A DNA stretch of 64,000 nucleotides from Diphasiastrum complanatum (lineage: Eukaryota > Streptophyta > Lycopodiopsida > Lycopodiales > Lycopodiaceae), in NCBI GenBank assembly GCA_029204225.1, contig CM055098.1:8602246-8666245 (forward strand). Reading direction: 5' to 3'. The translations under genes were made by a program, and so were the position numbers. Position 1 is the stretch's first letter; the number at the start of each line of letters is the position of its first letter. Shown here piece after piece: positions 11,614-23,117 of the stretch. The notes below the pieces were generated by a model, which saw only the letters and a program-made list of their open reading frames with translations, was not told where the DNA came from and did no database searches.

Positions 11614-12171
11614 TTGGTATCAAGGCGCTATAGACCTGGGTTATGGGGAGTCCCTTCCCCCCCTAATTTATTCATTCAACCTTTGATCATTTGCATGAAA
11701 AAAGCTATCTTGATGCATAGTTTTATTAATGGAACAGATCGCAATACCTGTAATGCTGCTGGACCTGAAGATAAAGTGCTTTGCTTTACTGACCTTCTGT
11801 ATACATTACATTGGGTTAAGATTTACTTGGAATTTGGTAAAACCAAGATCGATCCTATGCGTACCAGTGAAATGTTGGCTTCAAATTTGGCTGGTATTGT
11901 GGAAAAATATGAGAATGAAGAAAATTTTATAATTATCATATTAGAAAAGTTTTCTCATGCCTTGAAAATGAGAACGACCCCCTTTCTGTTGAACCCTCTC
12001 TTGCCATATCCAAATCACCTACTTCTCCACATCCAGAACACAAAAAAAAAAGTAAAAGATAGAAAATACATGACTAAAAATCCACATTGTCACAAAGAAA
12101 CAATTTTGGCAATAAAAGCTTCATACCAACTTATTCACTCTAAATTAGTGGCCCTATTAGGTCATACCTGA
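11614..12171 (+). CDS. hypothetical 185-aa ORF behind a PBS-like site
   Basis: The frame starts at TTGGTATCAAGGCGC (11612), a variant of the TGGTATCAGAGC primer site, so its first 20 codons are probably leader. The first internal Met (MKKAILMHSFINGTD, ~11695) is a better start. The product is basic and helical with VEKYENEENFIIIILEKFSHALK and a Lys-rich segment NTKKKVKDRKYMTKN. No gag, protease, RT or zinc-knuckle signature is recognisable. The position relative to a PBS suggests a gag-like first ORF of a retroelement or pararetrovirus-like element, but that is inference only. The frame is open for 558 bp, which is long for this AT-rich decayed DNA. Confidence 0.3.
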   Translation: MVSRRYRPGLWGVPSPPNLFIQPLIICMKKAILMHSFINGTDRNTCNAAGPEDKVLCFTDLLYTLHWVKIYLEFGKTKIDPMRTSEMLASNLAGIVEKYENEENFIIIILEKFSHALKMRTTPFLLNPLLPYPNHLLLHIQNTKKKVKDRKYMTKNPHCHKETILAIKASYQLIHSKLVALLGHT

Positions 12172-12345
12172 ATGTCTATGATCTGAACATCTAAATCAGA
12201 TGTCTCCTCCATTGCAAACAATTTAACCATGTCATTCACTATCCTGAAGCATTCAAGATTGGATTAGACAAGGATTATTGAAATTGTGTGATAATCAAAT
12301 CAATGTGGTGGCCAACCAAGTCTTGCCTATCAAAAGGTTGATGGA

Positions 12346-12618
12346 CTTAGAATTTGCTTCGAACAGGAACACGGATCATGCTACACAGTAACACAGACAT
12401 AAAACACTCTCCATAGCAAGCTCACATAGCAACTGTATTTCTCAAAAGGAAATTACACCGTACATATAGTTGTTCACTCAGGCAACCCATGCATGACCCA
12501 GGTTGTCGTTGGCGGGATGCGTGTCCTGTCGACTTGCCTCGTGGCGAGGCCAACTGATCCTTATCAACTGATAGGACCCACAGTACAGTAGCACAATGAT
12601 TCTACTTTAATTCTAACA
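12346..12618 (-). mobile_element. copia B-family 3' LTR, inverted copy
   Basis: This is the reverse complement of the LTR at 13519-13779, with only scattered differences. On the minus strand it starts TGTTAGAATTAAAGTAGAATC, preceded by the purine tract AAAGGAGAG (12619-12628), which marks it as a 3' LTR with element body to its right. The ORFs at 12541 and 13567 are mirror images inside these LTRs and are not genes. Confidence 0.75.
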
Positions 12619-12628
12619 CTCTCCTTTA

Positions 12629-13518
12629 AAGTAGAGTCTACTTTTTATACAATTCCACTCCGACAATAACCTCTAAGCGATTTCAAGGTGTTGAGCCCCC
12701 TCAAAAGACCTCTTACCTCCACAAAAATTAGGCGAATTATATCCAAAAAATGAACACGAGTTCGATATCCAAAAAATTTCAAGGCTACATGTCAACATTG
12801 CGGAGTGCACAACCTTTTCATTGGAGACATGGGCAGCATCACATGCAAAAATTATAGTGAAACCATAAGTAGAGCCATGGAAAGGAGCAATAGGGCATGC
12901 ATCATTGAAAATAACAAGGAAACTTTTCAAACAAATATCTCGGGAGTCCATGAAGGTGATCCCGCTGAAGGGGACATGGAGGAAAACACCAATCCAACAC
13001 ATGTGGTTAAAATTTTTGATCTTAATGATTATATTTTTAGAAAAGTAAAAGGCCTTGGGAACAAATTTGAATTCTCAATACATGGTACTCATTTCTATGA
13101 ACGTTGTTGTGCAACACTAAAATGTAAGACAACTCACATCTCAAATAATATAGTTGAGGCTGGATTGAGTTATTGGCGATGGAAAATTTTGGAGAGTCGA
13201 AATGACACAATATGTGTGATGTCCAATTTCTTTTCCAAGTGGGTAGAAGAAAAGAATTATACAAGAGCCAAAAAATGTGTTAAGTTTGAAATCTTCAACA
13301 AAAAGATTATAATCCTTCTATATTGTTCAAGGTAGGCAACATATGATTGTGGTGTATTGTATTATAGCTTAGAGTTATGATATTTTCATTTTTGGATGTG
13401 GTTCACACACGTTGTATGTCACTTACAATGAGCATTGGAGCTTGGGAATTCTACATGCATGTACTAGTAATAATGAAGGGCTTCGCAAATGGGTCTGAAC
13501 TCAATAACAATGACCCAT
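12629..13518 (+). other. DNA between inverted B LTRs with a 176-aa hypothetical ORF
   Basis: The plus strand contains an ORF at 12805-13335 (MHNLFIGDMGSITCKNYSE ... KKIIILLYCSR). It is Asn/Lys-rich with a Cys/His patch (HFYERCCATLKCKTTH) that does not match a zinc-finger class I know. The minus strand ORF at 13002-12673 ends just before the PPT of the left LTR, the place where a copia RNase H C-terminus would end, but the ADIFTK signature is not visible. Which strand, if either, was coding is unresolved. Confidence 0.3.
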
Positions 13519-13779
13519 CAGTTAGAATTAAAGTAGAATCACTGCGCTACTGTACTGTGGGTCCTATCAGCTGGCCTCGCCACGAGGCAAGTCGATGGGA
13601 CACGCATCCCGCCGACGGCAACCTGGGTCATGCATGGGTTGCCTGAGTGAACAACTATATGTACAGTGTAATTTCATTTTGAGAAATACAGTTGCTATGT
13701 GAGCTTGCTGTGGAGAGTGTTTTCTGTTTATGTTACTGTGTAGCATGATCTGTGTTCCTGTTTGAAGCAAATTCTAAGT
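13519..13779 (+). mobile_element. 5' LTR of copia B
   Basis: It begins GTTAGAATTAAAGTAGAATC (terminal TG degraded) and ends AAGCAAATTCTAAG(T), directly before GGTATCAGAGCC. The inverted copy at 12346-12618 supports the borders. It is about 260 bp, short for a plant copia LTR. The right-hand LTR is absent because the element is truncated at 17746. Confidence 0.8.
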
Positions 13780-13792
13780 TGGTATCAGAGCC
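13780..13792 (+). other. primer-binding site of copia B
   Basis: TGGTATCAGAGCC immediately follows the LTR. It is complementary to the 3' end of initiator methionine tRNA, the standard Ty1/copia primer. Confidence 0.85.
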
Positions 13793-15016
13793 GTACAGGG
13801 AGTGTACAAAGTACAACATCGCTGTTGAAGAGAGCTTTGGGAGAACTGTCTTCTGAGAGTTCAGGGTTTATGGCGGGTTGAAGACGGAAGAAGGAGCACT
13901 GGTGCAAAGAGTTTAGCACACAGAAGCTTGGTGAGCTTGAGACTATGTGAGGATTCAGAGACAAGAGTTGACGGCTGAATCAGAACCTCAGCAAATGGAA
14001 TCTTGAAATTCTGAAGCAGGCTATTTGGTGTTTGTATCAGTGTGCATTCAATTGGACACCGTTTGGCAAACGGATTGAAGCATAGGATTTCCAGCACTAG
14101 GACAACCTCAGAGCAAGAGGATAGGCTTGTCAGAACACTGTGAATTGGAAGCCAAGAATAGATTTGTGTAAAAAAACCCTGGTCTGGGGTTTGGGAGCAC
14201 AAAATCAGAGATTTCTTTCCATTTTGAACTCTTTTTGGAGCTGTAAAAGTTGGAAGGAGGGCGCCCAGCTCAGCTAAGCAAAATCTGCAGTGGCCGTGGA
14301 CAGCCGTGCTTCATCCGTGGAGCCATTAGAATATTTGGGTGGCAGCCATAGCTAGCTTTGAAAGCTTTTCAAAGCTAAAGAAAGTTGAAAGAGGAGGAGA
14401 GGCCGTGAAGAGCCCATAGGCAAATCGCGCGAGGTGAAGGAGGGTGGTGACCTCGTGTATAAGAGTGTGTCACGGCTCCAAGGATGTAATTTAATGCCCA
14501 AACGAAATCTAGATCATTGGATCCAGATACAAGATAATCAATGGTAAAGACAAGCTTCCTGTGGGCCGTCATTAAAAATTTTCATACTAAAATTGGAGTT
14601 GGGACCCTTCACAAGTGAAGTGTGAAGTTTCTTCAAGGTGAAGAAACAGTTCAAAAACAAGGAAAATCCCTATTTTTGGGTCCTTTGTCGGTTTTGACCC
14701 AAACAAAAAACTATAACCTCCAAACGAAGGGCACCTGAACTGTACCTACAAGTATGGTACAACAAAACAGAGTGATTGTAGTGGAGAAAGTGTTATGCGC
14801 CAAAAGTGATTTCACCATTCTATTGGGCATGTAGTTGGGAGTTGACGACTGAGTGCATTTCGGAAGGCGACGCCGATTTGGCTTTCAAATTGGTGGAAAA
14901 ACGGCGAGTGGCCTAGTAAGGGAAAAAGTGCAGGTCATTATTTTCAACTTCTAACATCACAGTTGGCCTCGACATACTGTTTTTAACCTACAACATAAGT
15001 TTCAAGCAGTTTTGCG
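13793..15016 (+). other. long untranslated leader of copia B
   Basis: About 1.2 kb separates the PBS from the gag ATG at 15017. It has no ORF matching a known domain and is relatively rich in purines (gaggaggag-type runs near 14390-14450). It is probably the 5' untranslated region of the element. Confidence 0.5.
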
Positions 15017-17746
15017 ATGGCAAACATGGGAGAGTCCATTTTGAGTGAAAGCAACAAATTGGACGGGATGCAGTTGGAAATCCAAAATAAAAAACATACT
15101 GATGGAGAAAGACATGTGGGAAGTCGTCACAGGTGATGAGAGAAGGCCGCCAAATGAAGCGGATATCAAAGTGTTCGACAAAAAGATGAGAAAAGCTTTG
15201 ACCTTCATTAACTTGTCAATGAAGAATCACATCATTACCCACATTTGTGATGCTGTTACACCCAGACAGGCATGGGATGTGCTAAAGGAGCAGTTCGAGA
15301 TGTCAAATCCGTCTAGAATCACGTTTCTGAAGTCAAAACTGAATAGTGCCCGAATGGAACAAAGAGAGCACATTCAGACGTACATGACCAGAATCAAGAC
15401 AATGAGGGATGAACTGCATTCTGTTGGTGAGCGCATACGTGATATGGAGCTGGTGCAGAATGCATTGTGCGGCATTGCAGAACCCTATAAGATGTTTGTG
15501 AGCGGAATAGCATCAAGAGAAAGGTTGCCAACCTTTGACGAGCTCACAAGAATCTTGATGCAGGAAGAGCAACGGTGAGCAATGGTGAAAGTTAGACGTC
15601 AAAATACTGATGATCAGGCACTTGTGACACACCAAAAACAAGGCAAGGGCAAGGGCAAGAAGAAGTCTAAACAACAATTTTCCAAGTCTCAGGAGGATGA
15701 GGAATCTTTCAGTAAGACCAAAAAGAAAGACAATGCTTCCATTGTGGTTAAAAGGGCCATTGGAAGAGTGAATGTCGTAAATTTCTGGCGGAACAAGACA
15801 AGGGGAAACCAAAGCAAGCAGGTAACCTTGTTGATGAGAGTGAGATTGAAGACTCTAGCATCTTCATATATGCATTGTCATCTAATCAAGATGATCAAGC
15901 ATGGTATATTGACTCGGGAGCCACAAGACATATGACAGGTAACAAGAATTGGTTCAGTAGCTTGAAAGTGTTGGATAATAGAACAACCGTTTCACAAGCA
16001 AATGGTGATGTGTGCAAGATCAAGGGGATAGGCATCGTTTTAATCCAACTACCTGATGGCAAAAGCAGGATGATCAGAGAGGTACTTTACATACTAGGTT
16101 TGAAGAACCAAAAGTTCAAAGTTATTGTGGATGGAGTAAGGGAGCCCAATACAAAATTGTACAAGTTGAATGCTACAATCAAGGGGCAATATGGACTCGT
16201 ATTGTCCATTTCATTGCAAACTGAGTTGTGGCATAAGAGGCTTGGTCACTTGAACTTAGGAAGTCTGAGTTTGATGAGAAAATTGGAGATGGTAACAGGA
16301 TTGCCTACCATAGAAGACCACTTGAAATCGATGTGCGAATCATGTATATATGGTAAGCAGCATCGAGTGAAGTTCAATAAAGGTGGTGTTGCAAGAGCAA
16401 AGAACATCCTGGATTTAATCCACACAGATTTATGCGGGCCTATGAGGACCATGTCTTTAGGTAAAGCCCTCTATTTCATGACCTTTATTGATGATATGTC
16501 ATGTAAGATGTGGATCTACTTCTTGAAGAAAAAATTGGATGCATTTGACAATTTCAAGAGCTTCAAAGCATTGGTCGAAAATCAGACAGGTAGGAAGATC
16601 AAAGTCCTAAGATCAGATAGTGGAGGTGAGTACAAGTCTATTGACTTCAATGATCTTTGTGATCAATGTGGGATTAGAAGACAATTTATGCAAGCTCATA
16701 CTCTTGCTCTCAATGTGTAGCTGAGCGCAAGAATCTTACGATTGTGGAAAGTGCCAGATCTATGCTAGTTGAGATGAAACTACCAAAATATTTTTGGTCA
16801 GAAGCATGCAGTACGGCAGTCTATCTTCAAAATAGAAGTTCTACCATTGCCATACCAAAGATAACATATGAGGAAGCATTCACGAAGAAGGCGCCAAAGG
16901 TGAACCACTTGCGAATCTCTAAATGTAAGGCCTTTGTACATATTCCTAAGGAAGAGAGACGTAAACTTGATGTGAAAGCTATCAAGTGTATATTCCTAGG
17001 ATATGATGAACGTGTGAAGGGCTATAGATGTTTTGATCCAGTGGAAATCAAAATCCATGTAAGCTGTGATGTTATCTTTGATGAATCCAAGATGTATGAA
17101 GATGAGGATGCTAAGAAGATAGACACATCTAGTGGAAAAGATAGTATAGTGAGGATACCTCTTGATGATAATCCATTCATTGACCTTCCGAGTGATGAAC
17201 ATGAGGATACATCTCAAGATACTACTACTCAACCTCAAGAGACAAGTTGGAGAGGTAGAGATAAACCTTTTGGTGCAAGAAGGATTGAAGTTGCAGGTGA
17301 GAAACGCAAGGAGAAGGATGTACTGTGGGATACATTTTCACCAGGAAGCCGATCACCTGATAGGATGCTCCCTAAGTGGTTTGAGAGATTGTTGGAGAGC
17401 CACAACATGGATGACTTTCTAGGATCATCTAGCCAGGGAGAGCTACAAAGATCAGCAAGAGAGAAGACACAACCTGAAAGGTATGAAGCAAATTATGCTC
17501 TCTTATCTAGCATTATTCAAAGCAAAGAACCTTCGACTTATGGTGAAGCGAAGGATGATGACATTTGGGTCAAAGGCCAAGGGAGAGGAGATGGAGTCAA
17601 TTGCTAAGCATAGCACATGGGACTTAGTAGAACCACCAGTTGGCAAGAAACCTATTGGTTGCAAATGGGTATATACGACTAAGTATCATGCAGATGGAAG
17701 TATAGCAAAGCACAAGGAAAATCTAGCAATGATGGAGTTTGCATAG
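15017..17746 (+). pseudogene. copia B gag-pol, truncated in RT
   Basis: Gag starts at ATG 15017 (MANMGESILSESNKL), shifts frame near 15050, then runs as the UBN2-type gag core (SKIKNILMEKDMWEVV ... ITHICDAVTPRQAWDVLKEQF ... MRDELHSVGERI) to 15578. A CCHC knuckle (CFHCG*KGHWKSEC, 15735-15776) lies in another frame with an internal stop. Protease has YIDSGATRHMTG at 15908-15943. Integrase has an HHCC-type region (WHKRLGHL ... CESCIYGKQH) and the D,D-E core (LIHTDLCGP, FIDDMSCKMWIYF, RSDSGGEY), continuing to 17607. RT begins (WDLVEPPVGKKPIGCKWVYTTKY) and is cut at about 17746, where minus-strand copia C1 starts. Multiple frameshifts make it non-coding. Confidence 0.85.
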
Positions 17747-19190
17747 GTCCACATATATATGAATGAACAACATCTAATAGACCTTTTGCTGCATGCCTAT
17801 GGCTTGATCTAAGAGAATTCCTAGTCTGATTTACAAGGATGTAGCTATGATATACAGGGAGATCGACTTTATGGGTGGGATAGTCAAGATCAAGTACTAG
17901 GGATTGTTTGGACATGTTCGATATAGATCTTGACTAGTATCAAAATAACAATGTGCCAATCTATATAAATATCCATGCCTCTTGCCGAGTGCAAGGATCT
18001 TGTTGCTCCTATCAATAATTCTACATTGATCAAACTCAAACTTTACCTTATGACCTAAATCTGTAATTCTACTCACTGATAACAAATTTGTAGATAGTTT
18101 AGGAACATACAAAATTTTTGACCATAGTTTGAATTGATTATGTTGGAACCTTTATCTTACAGTACCATCACCTTCGATAGTGTGCTACCATCACCAAGAT
18201 GAACATACTTCTTTGTGCTATAAGGCGTATTGGAGTGAAAGATCTCATGATGATTGGTCATATGTTGAGTAGCTCTAGAATCTAGAAACCAAGAGTCATC
18301 CAGAAGTGTCTTTTGGTCTTTGACCATATATGCACCTTCGCCCATGTTGACTTTGGGAGATGTTGAAACTATATTTGCTTGTTGATCAAGTTGCTTGGCT
18401 ATGTTCTCCAATTTGAGAACTCTACAATCTTGGATCTCATGGTTGTTGCACTTGCAATACCTGCAAAACATCTTCTTCAATTGTGGATTTGATGATTGTC
18501 CTTGACTTTGAGTTGGCTTCTGATTCAATGCAGATTGCTTGGAGCTTTTCTGCTTCTATCGTTTTGAGCCTTTGTTGACATATAGAGCATGAGATGAAGA
18601 AGTAGACGAAGTGTCATGACTTCTACAATTATCTTCTTGTAGCAGCATAATGATAACTCTGGTAAGAGTTAAATCTGAGTGTGTCGATATGATCATCACC
18701 TAGTTCTCATATGGAGAGGGTAGACTTGAAAGCAATGTCATAATTGTGTCTTGATCATCTATGACTGATCTGACAACGACCATCTATTGCAAGGGATTTT
18801 TGAACTGCTTAATGTGACTATGAAGAAAATCAATATTTGACATCTTGAGTGTGAAGAATTTTCTTCGTAGATGTAACTTGGTAGTTATGTCTCTTACATC
18901 ATATAGTGAGTTCAGGATGTCCCAAGCTTCTTTCGAAGTTTTGGCTTCAGCTATGTGACTAATCTGAGTATATGATATATTGAGGATAACAAGCGTAAAA
19001 GCTTTCCCATCCTTCAATTTCCACTGTGAGTTGTCTGCATTGTCTTTAGGCTTCACTTCGATATATGTAATCACATCCCACAACTTGTTGGCGATTAGCA
19101 AGGTCTTCATCTTAAATTTTCACAAATGATAATTGGATCCATTCAACTTGTTTGCGATAAGACCGACTTTACTTTGACAATTCATCTGGA
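17747..19190 (-). pseudogene. copia C1 gag-protease-integrase remnant
   Basis: On the minus strand gag opens at 19186 (MNCQSKVGLIANKLNGSNYHL), meets TGA at a position that is Trp in related gags, and continues KFKMKTLLIANKLWDVITYIEVKP to 18784. Further along come a zinc knuckle (CRYCKCNNHEIQDC), protease with the active-site DSG changed to DSR (WFLDSRATQHM) at 18528-18157, and an integrase N-terminal part ending LLDVVHSYICGPMQTPSL at about 17745. RT and RNase H are gone. The same TGA occurs in copy C2 (44887 onward). It is inverted relative to copia B, which it abuts. Confidence 0.8.
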
Positions 19191-19385
19191 AGTTTAGTTT
19201 GTCAATTGTATCAATGACATTAAGAGAGAGATATCGTGTTGCGCTACAATTGGAAATCAATTCTCTGATACTAAAATTGATGCTATGAACTGAAGAATAT
19301 GATATCACAATATATATCAAGTATTAGAGCTCTGGTATAACAGATTGCTCTGATATCATATAGGTAATAGCAAATTAAAGAATTC

Positions 19386-19397
19386 ACTCTGATACCA
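19386..19397 (-). other. primer-binding site of copia C1
   Basis: On the minus strand TGGTATCAGAGT follows the LTR end directly. It is a one-base variant of the iMet-tRNA complementary site. Confidence 0.75.
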
Positions 19398-20339
19398 TGT
19401 TGGAAAGAGATGATGAGATGAGGAAGAAAATAATTTGACAAAGTTGAAGTAGGTGAGCACAGCGGAAGAAACCTTATTCCCTGTGCATGACTGCGTCTAT
19501 CAATATTGAACAAAAAGTAGTGATAGAAATCACGTTCAATCTTTAGCAACTAACTTTGAAATCGCTAGCAACTAAGTAATCACGTAGCCAAACATAAAGC
19601 ATTGGATTATCAGACAAATAATAAGAGATTTTTAGTTACAAAAGTATTACAGAGATGCATGCATACTAATATGATACTGAACGCAATAAAAGTTAGATTG
19701 ATTCAATGAAAGAAACAAATCAGAATGGAAATGAGCACAAAGGAATTGCGGATCAAAGCCGCGTGCTCTGAGCTATCTCTGAGTAACTGTACTTTGCCTG
19801 AATTAAGCACTTTTGCTATAAGCAGTAAGCGCAATAGCAAACTCTAAATCAACTTTAAATAACTGAGCTAGAATGCTCAAGAGAAAGCTTGAGAGAGATG
19901 CTAACTATGCTTCATTAACCAATTGCTTGCTAATGATCTATTAACATAGAAGTATGAACAACTATTTATACTAAGAGATTAGGTCGTCAATTGCGACATC
20001 CAGTTGGCTATGATGTGCTGGCACTCGTCTAGTTAGGACTTCTCAAACATTAACTTGCTGATAATCAATGCAAGACGATGACTTAAGTTCAAAACTGAAT
20101 GTTAATTGCTGCTCTGCATAAATGAACTGTTTTTCATGACAACCAAAAAATGCGAAGGACCAAAAGTCTTCGAAGTTGTTGAAGTCTTCAAAGTGGCCGA
20201 AATGACAATAACTACCTATAAACCATCTTTGAGTAGTTCTGCAGATTGTGTAAAAACATGAAAAAAATTGCAGGCCTGGATGATCAATTGGATGAAGATT
20301 AAAAGTCGATTAGTCGATTAGTAGGAGAATAATTCAACA
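19398..20339 (-). mobile_element. 5' LTR of copia C1
   Basis: On the minus strand it runs from TGTTGAATTATTCTCCTAC to CCAACA, about 942 bp. The start aligns with TGTTGGATTATTCTC of the C2 LTR (43534), and the two share downstream words such as 'tttttaatcttcatcc' and 'cttgagcattctagctcag'. The copies are clearly diverged, so they are old. The flanking 5 bp cannot be tested because the other end of C1 is truncated. Confidence 0.8.
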
Positions 20340-22139
20340 ATAGGTTCTTGTTTGATCGTGTGCTTCTAATATTTCACCACATATGTGAGGAGTGGGCTTG
20401 GTTTAGAAATTGAGATATCTTGATTACGTGTTTGTGTCATTCCATCAAACCAATTCATTAGGGAAAGGGATATTCATGACTAAAATTTCTTTTTCATCGA
20501 TGAGAGGCGAACGCATTGAGAGAGTTGTTTTGGGCATTGAAATTTGAAAATGCTAAACCACCATGGTAAGTTTTTGAGTGGATTTCACTTTCCATAGGCA
20601 TTATTCTTAGTTTGAACCTTCTAATGCTACTTAATGAAATGAGCCATAGTTTATAGAGAGTCCGTTACATTTTAGTTTGTCGTAATGAGTGAGTTTTAAG
20701 TGCAAAGCAGGCCATTTGTCTGTGGGAGTGATCTTGGAGCATGATTGAATCGATGGAGGATGTATACTATCATATGATTGAGAGAGCTCATCATCAGTAC
20801 CTTAGTTCAAAAGGAATGTGAGTTTAGGGCCCACTCCATCATTTAGTTTGTTCTTGTAGAATGGGATTAATGAGTTCTCATTAAGGGAGACATTCAGAGG
20901 TCATAGATAACTGCTTCAGACTGAAAAACCATTGACTGCTATGTCTATCTGGCATGAGATTTTGTTGTCTATTATCCAAGTACCTAGAAATGACCCATCT
21001 TCACATGGTACAATACTACTTTGGGATGATGGGAACTATACCGATTGTCTGGACAACATTGACAACGATAGACCTCACCCTCCTTCAACCATACTACTCT
21101 GGAAGCTTGGAAAACTTTCATTGGCAGCAGGAGCACGAAGTGATCGAGCCGGCCACCAACATTGGAGGCGATCTTTCTCGATCCTTGCCATTTTAGGACT
21201 TTCTCCTTTTAGGACTTTCTAACAAGACCAATCCCTCGCTAGAAAAGGCCCTAACACCAAGAAAAGATCTTTTAGATTCTGTTGCATGCACCAAAAGAAT
21301 GACTATGGAGCCAAACCACCCAACCAATTGGAAACTGAGAGTTAGACCCTAATAAGCTTCATGCTTGAGTCACGGTGACTAAACACACAAGAAGAGAGAA
21401 TCCTAGCCACTAGAACTGAGAAACAAGTTGTGGAGATGGGCGAGTTCCTACAATATATATAGACTCCAAAAGCCAAGAAATATACCATATAGGATCCCAA
21501 ATCCAACCCAATTGCTTTGATCTCCTTTACATGTACTAAAAACAGTTAATGACCATGCACTAGCTCCATATGTCCTAATTAGAGCATCTGGACCATCACA
21601 AGGTGATTAATTACATTTTTGGCCTAGTCTAGAATGGCAAGGCGTAACTAATAAACTCGTACATTAGAGTACATACACCTTAAGGATTATTCTGAATCCC
21701 TTATATTAGACATGGACATAACACCAACCCACTCCCCTATTGACTCAATAGGAATCTAGTGTAGGTGTAGCAAGATGGCCTACGAGGGGGACAATAGGAA
21801 GGGGGGTTGGTTGGGAGACCTTGTAAGCTTGATGGATGGAGTGGATAAGTTCAATGATTTGGGCCACTCCTATTCAAATTACGTAGTCACTACATTCATC
21901 ATAATGAGCTCATGTGACTTTTTGTGCCCATTTTTTCAAATTCTTTAAAAAATAGAATGCATAGAATTTAAGAAGTAAGATGATTCAATTTTTTGATTTT
22001 TTTTTTTGCTTTTTAGATGACAATTTTGTTTCATAATGGTCATTACAAAAAAACAAGTGCATTGTGGCAAGCTACCAGGCCCTGCTTTGCAACATGCAAT
22101 AGACTGTATGTTGTTAAAGTTTTTTTAATCACTATTTTC
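20340..22139. other. no supported gene; two overlapping minor ORFs
   Basis: Plus-strand frames at 20932-21222 and 20954-21196 overlap each other in different frames and show no known domain. A TATA-like word (tacaatatatatagac) is at about 21450. The stretch may contain an LTR of an unrecognised element, but no second copy is present here. Confidence 0.3.
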
Positions 22140-22600
22140 ATTCCCACATGTAGTATATTGGTGAATGATCTGACCAGTAAGCATACATATTTCTAGATAA
22201 ATTTTTGGGATTTTGTATGTTCATCCAGACATGATCTAATTTTGTGCCATATATAGTTGTTACTTGTTGAAAGGGTAGTTGTATATTACATTCACACATA
22301 GCTGATTCAAGTTTTTAAAATTCTTCTTTATGTTTAATGTATTAATATTTATGTCGCCTAGTATAACAATGGGTGTGATTTTGGGAATGTTGCTAAGTAT
22401 TATGTTTAGTTGTCCAATAAACGTGAAAATAGTAGAATTTAGCTGTTTGTATATCGCAATAATATGTAGATTGTAGGCTTTCATGATCCAATGTGCAAGC
22501 TCCAAGACTCCATCATGGTTGCTAGCAGAGTGTCTATTATGTCTATGTCTTGTGGATTCGGAACAATCCTTGATGTGGATATCTGGCACTCTAAGTGTCC
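22140..22600 (-). pseudogene. EEP (APE-like) endonuclease fragment of a LINE or Helentron-type element
   Basis: On the minus strand the fold-specific motifs appear in order: HIIAIYKQLNST (around 22470), ITPIVILGDININTLN (22370-22325; usual GDFN, here GDIN), TIYGTKLDHVW (about 22260-22228) and YAYWSDHSPIYY (about 22185-22150), the terminal SDH motif. These are the metal-binding and catalytic motifs of the endonuclease/exonuclease/phosphatase family. The 'YGTxLDH ... YWSDHxPI' form is reminiscent of endonucleases of animal LINEs and of Helentrons. A stop separates the first ORF (ends at 22260) from the last motifs. No RT or helicase is adjacent. Confidence 0.65.
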
Positions 22601-23117
22601 AAGATTATTGGTTATGCCTTAGTATTCCAATCTAGGCCATAAATATCATTCATAATCTTGAGAGGGCCTAGGCACTCAAAATGTGACTCGTGGAGTGGTA
22701 CATGGTGTTTGACAACTATACATGCAGAGGAGTATTAATAATAACTGCTTCTAGGCTCTAGGGGTCTATATATACCTACAAAAACTCGCCCTAGTCCACT
22801 TCCAAATTCTAGTTTCCAGTTACTAGAAACCACTCCTCTCTTGTATTCATCCACCGTAGGCTTGGGGGTGCAACGACTATGGTTTGGTCTTTAGCTTCTA
22901 CTTGGCTGGGTAGTTTGGCTCCACTATCTCCTTTTGAGTGTTCTTGTAGGCTTGATCCTTGAGTAGTCTTTACACTCTCCACCCATCTATAATCTCTTCA
23001 TCCAAGGGCTACCCTGTGAGCCATGGAACTCCTCCATTTCTGAGCCAAATCCCATGTCCTAAATGCATACATCCAGAATAGGACAGGGAAGTCCGGTGTC
23101 CTCACACGACACCACAC
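22601..23117. other. no gene; TATA-bearing stretch resembling an LTR end
   Basis: A strong TATA-like word (gggtctatatatacctac) is at about 22764-22782, followed by a C/T-rich stretch. No ORF is recognisable. It may be the 3' half of an LTR or a decayed promoter; there is no second copy to decide. Confidence 0.3.

Noticed and set aside
15513-15812. Minus hydrophobic ORF antisense to copia B gag
   Set aside because: Antisense shadow of Lys/Gln-rich gag, which gives Leu/Phe-rich complements.
20932-21222. 96-aa ORF considered as a gypsy fragment
   Set aside because: No RT, RNase H, integrase or gag motif; overlapped by another frame.
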